Assembly (NCBI GenBank): GCA_038503075.1 | Contig: JBCAML010000010.1 | Span: 682,001-746,000, forward strand | Origin: Gyromitra esculenta | Lineage: Eukaryota; Ascomycota; Pezizomycetes; Pezizales; Discinaceae | DNA length: 64,000 nt | Direction of reading: 5' to 3' | In this document: positions 1-10,323 of the stretch, in pieces | Layout: each line of letters opens with the position of its first letter | Numbering within the stretch: position 1 is the first letter of the stretch | Notes under the pieces: generated by a model | Told to the model about the DNA's origin: nothing | What the model saw: the letters and a program-made list of their open reading frames with translations, nothing else | The model's database searches: none | Position numbers and translations under genes: made by a program

Positions 1-123
1 TCTTAAATACCCCGCTTTTCGACCACTATAACTCATAACTAAGAAATAACCGAAAGCAACCGAAACACAATAACATTATAATCCTTAACCGAAGCCACAA
101 CCCCAACAATATCCTTGACCCGA

Positions 124-938
124 TTTCATGGATGGTTATCTCACGGTTCAGTCCCTCGTTAAGCCCTTCAGTATCCCTGAAGGTGAGCAGTGCTACTTAA
201 GCGAGATCCTAACTCGTTCGAAGAGTGCGGTATTTCTACAAGTTCTACGGGGGGGTATACTTCAAAGCGAAGTATCGGCGATGTTTCACAGCGACAGCGA
301 AGGTTCTGAGATAGAACCGAGATAGTATTAAGATAATACAAGTAGAAGTGACGAGAACGTTGCTTAAGAAAAGAAGAAGAACACAAGCGATCAAAATCCA
401 CCCTTAAATACCCCGCTTTCCTTAACAAAACTTATAACCGAAAAATAACCGAGCAACAAAGAAATTGTTCAACCATCCAAACAACAATACAATCCACAAC
501 CAAACCACAACTCATTATCCGAAATCAATCCATGAAAGGTTACTATGTTGGTTGATTAGGTACATGGGTATATGGTTGTCGGGTTTTATTGTTGTTCTTT
601 GTGTTTTCATGAGTTCCTCGTTACAATGAGTCATGTCTTTGTCATCGCAAGAGTTGGAATGTGGTATATAAGCGAAGGGATTTCCCCTCATCTTGTACTT
701 TTCCTTCTTCTTTCTTTAAGCAACGTCTTCTATTGTACACTCACTGTATTTCACGAATACAAACTCAGATTACTCCTCGTAATCTTTCGCCGTCGCTGTC
801 TTCAAGTCATCATAACTTGAACCATTAGTAGAGCCTGTAGAATCTCCGTACATTCTCCTGTTGTTGGTTTCTCGTTCAAGTAGCACTGCTTATCTCGGGG
901 GATACCTGAGAGCTTGACGAGAATCTCGCTCCTTGAGA
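124..938 (+). repeat. Solo LTR B (124-138 plus 543-938), split by a solo LTR A
   Basis: The two parts together match the e1 3' LTR (6090-6499): about 411 bp after one copy of the internal duplication is removed. It begins TTTCATGG and ends CCTTGAGA and is flanked by CCCGA on both sides, the mark of a clean insertion followed by LTR-LTR recombination. It carries the TATATAAG promoter motif and the U5 hairpin with a GGATA loop. Confidence 0.85.
139..537 (-). repeat. Solo LTR A inside the solo LTR B
   Basis: A 399-bp A-type LTR runs from TCTCACGG to CCATGAAA in plus-strand view. It is flanked by the direct repeat GGTTA (134-138 and 538-542), which is a single copy in the uninterrupted LTR B at 6090. 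It is the innermost of six nested insertions. The short ORFs here are by-products of repeat sequence. Confidence 0.9.
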
Positions 939-965
939 CCCGATTACTCCTTTATATCCGTGAAA

Positions 966-1478
966 TATGACAACATAAAACCACTTCGCCTTATCTCCAT
1001 ACCCGATACCCCATTGAGTTCCCTGGCCCCGATCCGTGATTCTCCGAGCAGTATACATGTCGGTAACGCGGGAGTTACGTATTCGTCTTCATTGCGTTCG
1101 TCTCTTCGAGACGATCATTTCGCCTATCCGAATCGTCGCGTAGCATTGCGTTCCCTTATCTTTGTCAGTCTGTAACTCCACCAGTTTTGGTCCAATTCGC
1201 AATCCGTTTGAACCACAGCGAAGCCAGACACTTCCCCTACATACCCTCCGGGTCCTATTCCGCCGGACGGTTTTGCTTGACGGCCTAGGGGTTACTTTTG
1301 CCCTCCGGGACAGGTCTTTTTTGGTGCTGTCCCCCCTTCTCCAAATACTATACCTACTGGAAGGATTGGAGGCAGGGTAACAGGCTCCAGTCCCGATCCG
1401 GAAGGTGCTAAGGTAGGGTAACTCCAAAGATAGGGTAACTCCAGGGCCAGGAACTCCTTCAAAAGGTCAGGTATAACA
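966..1478 (-). repeat. Partial LTR C' (the half beginning at its TATGA site)
   Basis: This closely matches 7833-8346, the second half of the solo LTR C' in the LINE. Both end GGTATAACA, which is the element start TGTTATACC in reverse. Here it abuts e1 gag codons at 1479, so LTR C' inserted in gag. Its other half would lie left of the window. Confidence 0.75.
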
Positions 1479-2400
1479 CCGACCCAGATAAATTCAACGG
1501 ATCTCGCGAAAAACTCCCTGGCTTCGTTTTGCAACTACGTTCAAAACTCTCAGTTAACGCTGACCGATTCTCTAGCAACAATAACATGATAATGTATGCT
1601 ATCAGCCGCCTCGAGGGAGCTGCCCTTGAACAAATCCGACACTCTGTCCTCTCTGATGGGACCACTACTTGGAATTCCGCCGCCGACCTGATCACCGCTC
1701 TAGAAACCGCCTTCGGAGACCCAGATCCTCTTGGAACTGCTCGTCGTGAATTACACCAACTCCGACAAGGGAAGAGAGACTTTTCTGCGTACCTCGCAGA
1801 TTTCCAACGGATCATGGGACGATTGAACTATGATGAGTCTGCGAAGAATGACGCTCTGGAATTCGGAATGTCAGACGAGCTTAAAGAAGCTGTGGTGACT
1901 GTTGCCGATTTCCCCACTACTTTCACCTCCCTCTGCGCCTTCCTTCTCCGCTTAGACAATCACATCCGAGCAAGAAGAGAGGAAAAGAAAAATGCTGCCC
2001 TTAACACCATGGGACAGTTCACCGCCCCTGCCGCCGCCCCCGCTGCCTTTTCCCCCGCCTCCTCCTTCGCACCCGGAGGGCTTGCCCCCATGGATCTTTC
2101 CTTCAGTCGTACCTCTACCTCTCGTCCCGCCCCTGAACAACGCGCTATGTTCAAATCAACGGAAGAAGAAAACTATCTCCTGAAGAGAAATCTTGGAGAC
2201 AAACCAACAATCGCTGTCTGTTCTGCGCCAGGGAAGGGCACATCTTTTCAAACTGCCCCTCCGCATCCAAACGCCCTGCTATGAGGGGAGCCGTCACCAA
2301 TGCTGCCACCGCCCCTCCCGCCCCTTCTGTTTTTCCGCCACCTTTGCCGCCTCGCTTCCCTGCCTTTGATGCAGCAGACTCAGTAGAGTCTTTAAACTAG
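1479..2400 (+). pseudogene. e1 gag, 5' part missing and frameshifted
   Basis: The fragment corresponds to the gag of e2 and e3 from about the conserved DPxKF-GSR segment onward. It keeps the block with motif RRELHQLRQGKRDFSAYL and a CCHC-like zinc knuckle near 2218-2265. The N-terminal portion is absent because a nested LTR stack ends immediately upstream. Near 2145 the frame shifts relative to e2 and e3, so the downstream knuckle and C-terminus lie in another frame. Gag would form the virus-like particle; this copy cannot encode a full protein. The reading ends at the TAG at 2398-2400, directly after the slippery heptamer. Confidence 0.8.
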
Positions 2401-2435
2401 TTCAACCAGAGTCGCCTCGTGACCCTGCTCTGGTT
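2391..2435 (+). promoter_or_regulatory. Programmed -1 frameshift signal, gag/pol junction of e1
   Basis: TTTAAAC (2391-2397) is phased as T TTA AAC in the gag frame and is followed at once by the gag stop TAG. After a 6-nt spacer, an 8-bp stem AACCAGAG/CTCTGGTT (2404-2411 with 2428-2435) follows, extendable by a T-G pair. The -1 frame from TTT AAA runs straight into pol. The e2 and e3 stems are AACCAAGGC/GCCTTGGTT, so paired positions changed together. Confidence 0.8.
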
Positions 2436-5400
2436 CATTTTTCTCCTTTGTCAGCGTTTCCTATTTCTGGATTTTCAATGTCGGATATGTGCGTGGAGGA
2501 TAATTTGGATGGGGAACATTTTGTAGTCTCTTGTAGCCTTTCCCACCAAAATAAAATCATAAAAACACACGCACTTCTTGACACTGGAGCCTCAGGATTC
2601 GCTTTCATTGACGAAAACTTTGTGCGTCACCATTCCCTGCCCTTATCTCCCCTCAAAACCCCTCGCCAATTGAAAGTCATTGATGGCCGAACAATTGCCT
2701 CAGGAGATATTACCAATCTCTGCCACCTAGAACTCTCTATCCAAAAACACATTGAGAGAGTTCCCTTCTTCGTCACCAAACTAGGCCATTACCCCCTAGT
2801 ACTCGGTATTCCTTGGATGAACCTCCATGATGTTCATCTACAATTCGCAAACAAAAGCATTGAGTTCAACTCTGAATTCTGCACCAATCACTGTGCCCCC
2901 AAGCAACCCATCGTTTCAGTCGCCACTATCCCTCCTCCAGCCAAGCTTAACGCTGCCTTTATTGGCGCTGCTAGTTTCCGCATGCTTGCTAGAAAAAAGG
3001 GTATCCAGGTCTATTCTATGTCACTCTACGAAATCAATAGAAGTCTTGATAGCAAGACTACTAAGGAAGAGTGGAGACAACGAATACCTGCTGAGTACCA
3101 CGAATACCTAGACATGTTTGACAAGACCAAAGCTCGAGGACTTCCCCCTCACCGACCCTACGACCATAAAATTACCCTCCAAGAAGGCAAGGAACCACCA
3201 TTCGGCCCACTCTATGGTATGTCACGAGATGAGCTCCTAGTTTTAAAGAAGTACATCGAGAACAACCTAGAAAAAGGCTTTATCCGTGCTAGTTCTTCGT
3301 CTGCCGGCTCCCCCGTCCTCTTTGCCGCAAAACCCGACGGATCACTACGTCTATGCGTAGATTACCGAGGCCTCAATGCCCTCACCGTCAAAGATCGCTA
3401 TACCTCCCCGCTCATTAAAGAAACCCTCAACCGCCTTGCTAAAGCACAATGGTACTCCAAACTAGACCTCAGAGACGGGTTTCATCAAATCCGCATCGCA
3501 GAAGGAGAAGAATGGAAAACTGCTTTTAGGACTCGATACGGTCTCTACGAATACATGGTAATGCCATTCGGCCTTACCAATGCCCCAGGAACCTTTCAGC
3601 GCTTTGTCAACAATTCTCTCCAAGAGTACTTAGATCTCTTTTGCACGGCCTATCTCGATGATATCCTCATCTATAGCGATACCCTCGCTGAACATAATAT
3701 ACACGTTCGACAAGTCCTCGACGCCCTAAAGATCAATGACATTCTTCTCAAACCTGAGAAATGTGAATTCCATGTCCAATCCATAAAATACCTTGGATTG
3801 ATCCTCACACCTGAAGGGATCAAAATGGATGAAGACAAACTCAAGGCCGTAAGAGATTGGAACCGCCCAAGATGCATTAAAGATGTCCAAGCCTTCCTCG
3901 GTTTTGCGAACTTCTACCGACGTTTCATCCTAGGATTCTCCCGCCTAGCTGCCCCTCTCACCACCTTCACAAAAAAAGGTACCATCTTTGAATGGACAGC
4001 CGAAGCAGAACTCGCATTCGAAGCTCGAAAAGATGCCTTCACCAAGGCCCCTGTGCTTATCCACTTCGACCCCAAAAAAAAGATCTTTGTAGAATCTGAT
4101 GCTTCTGACTTCGTTTCCAGTGGTGTCCTTTCCCAACTCGACGACGATGGCATACTTCATCCCGTGGCCTTCTTCTCCAAGAAACATTCATCAGCTGAAT
4201 GTAACTACGAGATTTACGACAAGGAACTTCTAGCCATCATCCGCTGCTTCGAGGAATGGAGACCAGAACTTGAAGGCTCCGAGTTACCCATCTCTGTCAT
4301 CACTGACCATAAGAACTTGGAATACTTTATGACCACCAAGCAACTTAACCGACGACAAGTCAGATGGGCCGAATACCTCTCACGTTTTGACTTTGTCATT
4401 ACTTATAGACCAGGAGTACAGAGAGGAAAACCAGATGCACTGACTCGGAGATCGGGAGATCTCCCTGAAGAAGGAGATGAAAGACTACAACACCAGCATC
4501 AGGTAGTCTTAAAGGAAAAGAACCTTGATCCTAAGTTGAGTTTGTTTTCGGGTTCTTTATCAAACGAACCCGCTGAATTGGATGCCTCTCTTGAGACCTT
4601 AATGGATCGCGGATATAATGCTGACCCGTTCCCACAAAAAATCCTTCTAGCACTTAGAAATGGCGAACGACAATCCAAGAAGATCACCCTAGGCGATTGC
4701 ACTGAAGTCAACGGCCACCTATTCTACCGAGAAAAGCTTTACATCTCTGACTACGACTCTCTCTGTCTCCTCATCCTACACCGATACCATGATGCCCCCT
4801 CCGCCGGCCACCCAGGACGTGAAAAATCCTTTGAGCTTATATCAAGACATTTTTACTGGCCAAAGATGAGAGAATATATCGGCCGCTATACCCGAAACTG
4901 TCACACTTGCCGGCGAGCTAAACCAAGCACCCTCGGCACTCAAGGTGTTCTAAAACCACTCCCAATCCCTAATCGCCCCTGGGAAGAGTTGTCGATGGAC
5001 TTTGTCACAGGCCTCCCCGAATCTAATGGCTTTGACGCTATTATGGTTGTTGAGGACCGACTTTCGAAAATGCGACACCTTATCCCGTGCAATACCACCG
5101 TCAACGCCGAACAAACCGGTGAACTGTATCTCCAAAATGTTTGGAAACTCCATGGACTTCCTTCTCATTTAACTTCCGATAGAGGAACACAGTTCACCGC
5201 CAAGTTTTGGAAACACCTCTGCCAGCGCTTGAATATTGCCGCCCGTATGTCTACTTCTTTTCATCCAGAGACTGATGGACAAACCGAACACCTTAACGCC
5301 GTAATGGAGCAATACCTCCGTTGTTATGTGTCTTACCAACAAGACGATTGGTCTAAGTGGTTACCTATTGCCGAATTTGCCGCCAATAATCAAGAGTCTG

Positions 5401-6077
5401 CAAGCACCAAGGCTACACCCTTCTTTGCCAATTACGGTTATCATCCCCGGTTCGACACCTCAATTGTCTCTAATGATCGCTCCCCCCAGACCCTCGATGC
5501 CAACAACTTCGCTTCCAAGATGGAAGAACTCAGAGACTTCCTACGAGTACAGATGAAGACCGCCCAAGATGTCTTCGAATCAAATACGAACCGACGTCAT
5601 ACTCCTGCTCCTTCATTTAAAGTTAAGGACGAAGTATTCATTTCTATGAAGAACATGAGGACGACGAGGAACTCGAGAAAGTTGGACTGGAAATGGAGTG
5701 GCCCATTTCCGATTAAACGAGTAGTCTCAGCGTATGCCTACGAAGTGGAGTTACCAACGTCAATGAAGTACTATCCGGTATTTCATGTTTCACTAATCAA
5801 AGCTGCCTCTATTGACCCACTTCCTGGTCAGCTAATCCCACCACCACCCCCGGTCCAAGTTAATGACCACGAAGAATACCTTGTCGAGAGCATTCTAGAT
5901 TCTCGTATTCATCATAGGAAACTCCAGTATCTGGCCAAGTGGACAGGTTACGCCTTACCTACTTGGGAACCAGCTGATTACCACAAGGAGACCGAAGCAG
6001 TAGACGCCTTTTATCAACAATATCCGGATAAACACAAGGAAGGTCTTGTTAGTGTTCGCAGGAGCTCACGGCTATAA
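2391..6077 (+). CDS. e1 Pol polyprotein: protease, RT, RNase H, integrase, chromodomain
   Basis: This open frame of about 1,229 codons is read as the -1 product from the slippery site; the first in-frame start-like codon is near 2448. In order it shows an aspartic protease (LLDTGAS near 2575), reverse transcriptase with the YLDD active site (near 3650), RNase H (TDHKNLEYF region near 4300), an integrase with a CHTC half of the HHCC zinc site (near 4900) and core motifs including TSDRGTQF, and a C-terminal chromodomain (EEYLVESILDSR onward, near 5872). The chromodomain marks it as a chromovirus, a group that targets insertion through histone marks. Pol is open throughout, but e1 lacks a usable gag, so it would need help in trans. 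The frame ends 12 bp before the 3' LTR. Confidence 0.9.
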   Translation, partial: FKLVQPESPRDPALVHFSPLSAFPISGFSMSDMCVEDNLDGEHFVVSCSLSHQNKIIKTHALLDTGASGFAFIDENFVRHHSLPLSPLKTPRQLKVIDGRTIASGDITNLCHLELSIQKHIERVPFFVTKLGHYPLVLGIPWMNLHDVHLQFANKSIEFNSEFCTNHCAPKQPIVSVATIPPPAKLNAAFIGAASFRMLARKKGIQVYSMSLYEINRSLDSKTTKEEWRQRIPAEYHEYLDMFDKTKARGLPPHRPYDHKITLQEGKEPPFGPLYGMSRDELLVLKKYIENNLEKGFIRASSSSAGSPVLFAAKPDGSLRLCVDYRGLNALTVKDRYTSPLIKETLNRLAKAQWYSKLDLRDGFHQIRIAEGEEWKTAFRTRYGLYEYMVMPFGLTNAPGTFQRFVNNSLQEYLDLFCTAYLDDILIYSDTLAEHNIHVRQVLDALKINDILLKPEKCEFHVQSIKYLGLILTPEGIKMDEDKLKAVRDWNRPRCIKDVQAFLGFANFYRRFILGFSRLAAPLTTFTKKGTIFEWTAEAELAFEARKDAFTKAPVLIHFDPKKKIFVESDASDFVSSGVLSQLDDDGILHPVAFFSKKHSSAECNYEIYDKELLAIIRCFEEWRPELEGSELPISVITDHKNLEYFMTTKQLNRRQVRWAEYLSRFDFVITYRPGVQRGKPDALTRRSGDLPEEGDERLQHQHQVVLKEKNLDPKLSLFSGSLSNEPAELDASLETLMDRGYNADPFPQKILLALRNGERQSKKITLGDCTEVNGHLFYREKLYISDYDSLCLLILHRYHDAPSAGHPGREKSFELISRHFYWPKMREYIGRYTRNCHTCRRAKPSTLGTQGVLKPLPIPNRPWEELSMDFVTGLPESNGFDAIMVVEDRLSKMRHLIPCNTTVNAEQTGELYLQNVWKLHGLPSHLTSDRGTQFTAKFWKHLCQRLNIAARMSTSFHPETDGQTEHLNAVMEQYLRCYVSYQQDDWSKWLPIAEFAANNQESASTKATPFFANYGYHPRFDTSIVSNDRSPQTLDANNFASKMEELRDFLRVQMKTAQDVFESNTNRRHTPAPSFKVKDEVFISMKNMRTTRNSRKLDWKWSGPFPIKRVVSAYAYEVELPTSMKYYPVFHVSLIKAASIDPLPGQLIPPPPPVQVNDHEEYLVESILDSRIHHRKLQYLAKWTGYALPTWEPADYHKETEAVDAFYQQYPDKHKEGLVSVRRSSRL

Positions 6078-6089
6078 GGGAGGGGGTAC

Positions 6090-6499
6090 TTTCATGGATG
6101 GTTATTATTGTTGGTTCGTTAGGTATAAGGGAACAAGGTCGCTATGTTGTGTTGTCGTTCTCTGTGTTTCTTTGGGTTTCCATTACAATGAGTCAAGTCT
6201 TTGTCATCGAACAAGTTGGAATGTGGTATATAAGCGAAGGGATTTCCCCTCTTGTTGTACTTTTCCTTCTTCTTTCCCTAAGCAACGTCTTCTATAGTAC
6301 ACTCTTGTATTTTACAATACAACCCTCGGTTATACCTCATAACCCTATGCTGTCGCCGCTATCAAGTCCTCTATACTTGATCACCCCGTAGAGCCTGTGG
6401 AACCTCGTGAACACTCTCGTCGCTTAGTTTCCCATTCAAGTAGCACTGCTCATCTCGGGGGATACCTGAGAGCTTGAAGGAAAACCTCGCCCCTTGAGA
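6090..6499 (+). repeat. e1 3' LTR (type B, 410 bp)
   Basis: It begins TTTCATGG and ends CCTTGAGA and contains TATATAAG near 6228, the conserved AAGCAACGT block near 6280, and the U5 stem-loop TCTCGGG-GGATA-CCTGAGA (6453-6471). LINE sequence starts at 6500. The matching e1 target duplication cannot be checked because the left end is outside the window. Confidence 0.9.
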
Positions 6500-6968
6500 A
6501 TTGCCTGTTCATCTATCTTATCCATCTTATTACATGCTTCTTTCTCCCCTCTCCACCATATCCTTGATCCGTACTCTACTACTCCTCTTACACAAGCCAC
6601 ATATATTTTCCTCAAATTTCCTACTCTCATTCCCCCGTACACTTTACTTCCTTTTCCTAGTCTCATAACCCCTCCTAGTACCCTCTTTGTCTTAGCTATC
6701 TTTTTTTCCACATGTTCTTTGAATTTCAACTCTCGGTCTACCAACAGCCCCAACCACCTTATACATTCTTTTTCTTCCTTTACCCTTCCACTCGGTAGCT
6801 CTATCTCTTCTTTCTCCTTCTCCCTTTTTTTCCCTATTGCCACCCACTCAAACTTTTCCTCCGCAAACTCCACGTTGTTTTCCTTTGCCCATCTATGTCC
6901 TTCCTTCAAATATATTTCTGTTTTCGTAATAGCTTCCTCCCAACTATCCCCAGCGACCGCAAAGGTAA
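6500..6968 (-). pseudogene. LINE ORF2, region after the RT active site
   Basis: This segment continues the reverse transcriptase after the FIDD active site that lies across the LTR C' insertion. It covers the palm/thumb region, with WLGLLVDRELKFKEHV and the later stretch VACVRGVVEYGSRIW, both typical of LINE RT C-terminal regions. It is cut at 6500 by e1, after which the open frame runs into LTR B and has no meaning. RNase H or zinc-finger domains, if present, would lie beyond the left edge. Confidence 0.8.
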
Positions 6969-8346
6969 TGTAAGACCGGTACTTCTTACCGTACAGGAAA
7001 TCTCCAAGAAGCTTTAGATAACAATCTAGACGCTATAACCTGCCCGGTTGCTATCCGCAACACAATACACAGGTGCAAGTCCTAACTGCTTCTTATGAAC
7101 CGCTAAAAGATAACCGTAGGGTTCAAGGTAGGGATCGAACAAAGTTCCGTGAAGAACTTCCAATAGTAGGGCTTTAATAACTAACACTGAAGGGCCAAGG
7201 CCTTGCTAAGCGAGATAAAAGTAATTCACAAGTAAAAGAGTAAATTGCACGGAAGTGATTTTGCTAGAAACAATATAATATTGATAAGGCTCGTTCTTCG
7301 TCACTAATGATCCGACTCAGAGTTTACATCCACTGAGAGAGTATTTATAATGCCTCCTCTCTACTATGTTAGGGTATAGTGTGGTGTAGAGGCGCTAACT
7401 ACTATGATCTCACGGCTCAGTCTCTCGTTAAGCCCTTCAGTATCCCTGAAGGTGAGCAGTGCTACTTAAGCGAGGAACCGACTCGTTTGAAGAGTGCAGT
7501 GTTTCTACAAGTTCTACGAAGGGTCTATCTTGAGGTGAGATAAGTGCAGCGAAGGGGACAGCGACAGCGAGGGTTCTGAGGTAGAACCGAGATAGTTATT
7601 CCGACGAGTACAGAAGAAGGTAAACGAGAACGTTGCTTAAGGAAAGAAGAAGAAGAACAACAGAAGCGACCAAGATCCTTCCTTAAATACCCCGCTTTTC
7701 AGTAATACCAACAATAACCCGACAACAACCGAAACACAAAGACATTATTATAATAACCCAAAACCTAACCGAGCAACAAGGAAATTATACAACCATCCGA
7801 ACCACGACGCATCCCTGAATCAATCCATGAAATATGACAACATAAAACCACTTCACCTTATCTCCATACCCAATACCCCATTGAGTTCCCTGGCTCCGAT
7901 CCGCGATTCTCCGAACAGTATGCATGTCGGTAGCACGAGAGTTACGTATTCATCTTCATTGCGTTCATCTCTTCGAAACGATCATTTCGCCTATTTGAAT
8001 CGTCGTGTAGCATTGCGTTCCCTTATCTTTGTCAGTCTGTAACTCCGCCAGTTTTGGTCCAATTCGCAATCCGTTTGAACCACAGCGAAGCCAGACACTT
8101 CCCCTACATACCCTCCGGGTCCCATTCCGCCGGACGGTTTTGCTTGACGGCCTAGGGGTTACTTTTGCCCTCCGGGACAGGTCTTTTTTGGTGCTGTCCC
8201 CTCTTCTCCAAATACTATACCTATTGGAAGGATTGGAGGCAGGGTAACAGACACCAGTCCCGATCCGGAAGGTGCTAAGGTAGGGTAACTCCAAAGATAG
8301 GGTAACTCCAGGGCCAGGAACTCCTTCGCCAGGTATAGGTATAACA
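6969..8346 (-). repeat. Solo LTR C' (6969-7407 plus 7838-8346), split by LTR A
   Basis: In plus-strand view it runs from TGTAAGACC to GGTATAACA, about 948 bp without its insertion, and is flanked by GGTAA on both sides (6964-6968 and 8347-8351). Its transcript-end portion is very similar to LTR C, while most of its promoter-side half is unrelated. Removing it rejoins LINE RT codons in frame just after the FIDD motif. Confidence 0.88.
7408..7832 (-). repeat. Solo LTR A inside LTR C'
   Basis: A 425-bp A-type LTR from TCTCACGG to CCATGAAA in plus-strand view, flanked by TATGA (7403-7407 and 7833-7837). It carries the conserved hairpin with a TATCC loop in plus view (GGATA on the element strand) and the AAGCAACGT block. 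Confidence 0.9.
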
Positions 8347-9837
8347 GGTAACGTCATCGATAAATGTCGGTATTTCCATTTCATTTTCTTCGTTCCTTTC
8401 CTTTGCTTGTTGTTTGATCGTCCTGAGTAGTGGTGCTATGTATATGTTGAATAGGATCGGCGATATTGGGCTGCCTTGAGGAATACCTGTCTCGACATTT
8501 TCCCACTCTCCTTCTTCTCCATCAAACCTAAGCTTTACTCTTCTTTCTGACATAAAACTTGTCACCCATCTTACGAGCCTTTCCTCCATCCCTGCTTCTC
8601 GTAATCTTCCTGCTAACCTGAGCTTGGCAACGTTCAGGAAAGCTTGTTTTATATCTGCTGCTGCCAAAACCACCTTTTTCCCCTCTCTTCTTTTTTCCTC
8701 AGTCTAATCTATCGTTCTCTCCAAACACTCTTCTGCTGACCTTCCTATCCTCCCTCCCCACTGGCTTATGTCTAGTCCCCCTTTCTCGGCTTGCTTCGTA
8801 ATACGGTTGGCAACCACTTTCTCTAACCATTTTCCCATCGTACTCAACAATGAGACCGGTCGATAGCTTCTTGGTAGGCTGTAGTCTCCGCAATTCGGTT
8901 TTGGTATTATTGTGCCGATTGCTGCTTTCCACCTTACTGGATGGATCCCCTCGCTTATCATGCACCTGAATGCATCTCCTATCCATTCCATTATTTCCTC
9001 CTGTACTTTTTTAAGTACTATCGTTTGTATTTCGTCGGGTCCAGCCACTTTCAATCCTGCCTGCACTCTCAACGCCTCTCTTATCTCTTCTTCCTTTATC
9101 TCTTCCCATTCTTCACCATCTCTTTCTCTTATCTCCTCTTCAACATCTTTTTTTGGTGCCTTTGGGAATAGTTTCTCTAGGAACACTTTCCCTTTTTCTT
9201 CGAATGATATGGCGGTGTAGGCTCCATTTATGATCGCAGGCGTTTTCGTATACTTTTTGCTATTTGCTGCTTTCCATACTCCCCATACCTCCTCCTGCGT
9301 TTTCGTCTCGCTCACAAATTTGTTCCACATCTCGTCTTTTGCTTTCCTGATTTCTCTGAAATACTTGTTCCTTTGCTTCTTCCATTCTTTTTCCTCTTCC
9401 TCCCTGTCTTCTCCCCTTCTCTGATTTTTCCATCTTTTCAGTCTTGCTAGTTGCTTCCTACTTTCTTTGACTTCCTTGTTAAACCACTTTTTGCTTCTCC
9501 ATACCGTTCTTGCCTTTCTGGCGCACTGTTCCAAACCTTCTTTCACCACCTCCTCTAGCATCCTGGCCATCCCCTCAACGTTGTTGTTATCTTTTGCTGC
9601 CTTCCATTCTTCCTCTCTAACCTTTCTTGCTTCCGCTATTTTTTCCCTGCATACCTTCCAATCTACCTCTTCTAGCTTCCATTTTCGGCCCATTGGGTCG
9701 TCAACTCGTTTCGCGTTCATGTTGATCATTATCTCGATTAGGGCGTGATCCGATCCGGTGTCTTCTTCGCTTATTTTCCAGCTTGTTCCTCCCTCGAGAT
9801 TCGTTGTTACCCATGCCAGATCTAACACTACTTTACC
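8347..9837 (-). pseudogene. LINE ORF2: end of endonuclease and reverse transcriptase
   Basis: Read on the minus strand from 9837, this holds the C-terminal AP-endonuclease motif (GSDHALIEI near 9740), a lysine/glutamate-rich linker, then reverse transcriptase: the YRPVSLLSTMGK block near 8860, the AAADIKQAF block near 8660, the GIPQGSPISP block near 8480 and the FIDD catalytic motif near 8360. One in-frame TAG (near 8705) interrupts the RT. RT copies LINE RNA at a nicked target. The segment is bounded by LTR C' on the left and LTR C on the right, and the reading frame is continuous across both when they are removed. Confidence 0.85.
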
Positions 9838-9901
9838 TGTTATACCTATTGGTAGCTTAGTTGGTTACGACTTGAGTTCGCTTACGATGCACACATATGG
9901 A

Positions 9902-10323
9902 TTTCATGGATAGAACCGAGTAATGGGTTAGGATGACTGTGGATGGTTGCGAAGGATTTTCTTTGGATATAATGGCTTTGTGGTTCGGTTAAGTTTCGGT
10001 TGTTGTCGGATGGGTATTTGGTGTTACGGGAAAGCGGGGTATTTAAGGGGAAGATTTTGGTCGTTCCTGTTCTCCTTTTCTTTCTTCTCTAAGCAACGTT
10101 CTTACTTTACTTCTATTGTACTGTTTTAATATTACCTCGATTCTACCTCAGAATCCTCGCGGTCGCTGTCGCTGTGATACCCTTTACACTTAACTCGCCT
10201 TGAGTTAGACCCCCCGTAGGACTTGTAGAAACATCGTATACCTTGTCGCTTGACCTTTCGTTTAAGTAGCTCTGCTCATCTTCAGGGATACTGAAGGGCT
10301 TAACCAAAGGTCAAACCGTGAGA
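9902..10323 (+). repeat. Solo LTR A inside the solo LTR C
   Basis: This 422-bp A-type LTR begins TTTCATGG and ends CCGTGAGA and is flanked by ATGGA (9897-9901 and 10324-10328). The uninterrupted LTR C at 10863 shows a single ATGGA at the equivalent place. It holds the U5 hairpin TCTTCAG-GGATA-CTGAAGG. Confidence 0.93.

Larger units (their letters stand above)
1..965 (-). repeat. LTR A fragment (1-123 plus 944-965), split by solo LTR B
   Basis: The first 123 bases match the second half of the minus-oriented A-type LTRs seen at 7408-7832 and 24521-24929, including the block around CTTAAATACCCCGC. The rest resumes at 944-965, ending in CCGTGAAA, after a solo LTR B whose target duplication is CCCGA. 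It is followed by TATGA (966-970), the same 5-mer that flanks the LTR A at 7408-7832. The left part lies outside the window, so whether this was a solo LTR cannot be seen. Confidence 0.8.
1..6499 (+). mobile_element. Chromovirus e1 (Ty3/Gypsy, LTR B family), left end outside window
   Basis: This is a Ty3/Gypsy retrotransposon with an intact chromodomain pol, a damaged gag and a 3' LTR at 6090-6499. Its own 5' LTR is not in the window. What looks like a 5' LTR at 124-938 is a separate solo LTR, because it has its own CCCGA target duplication (119-123 and 939-943). The leader and N-terminal half of gag are displaced by a stack of nested LTRs ending at 1478. To the right, LINE coding sequence resumes at 6500, so e1 inserted into the LINE. 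A purine-rich tract (about 6075-6087) precedes the 3' LTR as a polypurine tract. Confidence 0.85.

Noticed and set aside
124..938. Taken first as the 5' LTR of e1
   Set aside because: It has its own CCCGA duplication and lies within a different LTR, so it is a solo insertion. The e1 5' LTR is outside the window.
966..1478. The repeat shared with 7833-8346, first suspected to be a new element
   Set aside because: Its ends and neighbours show it is part of an LTR (C') split by an LTR A at TATGA.
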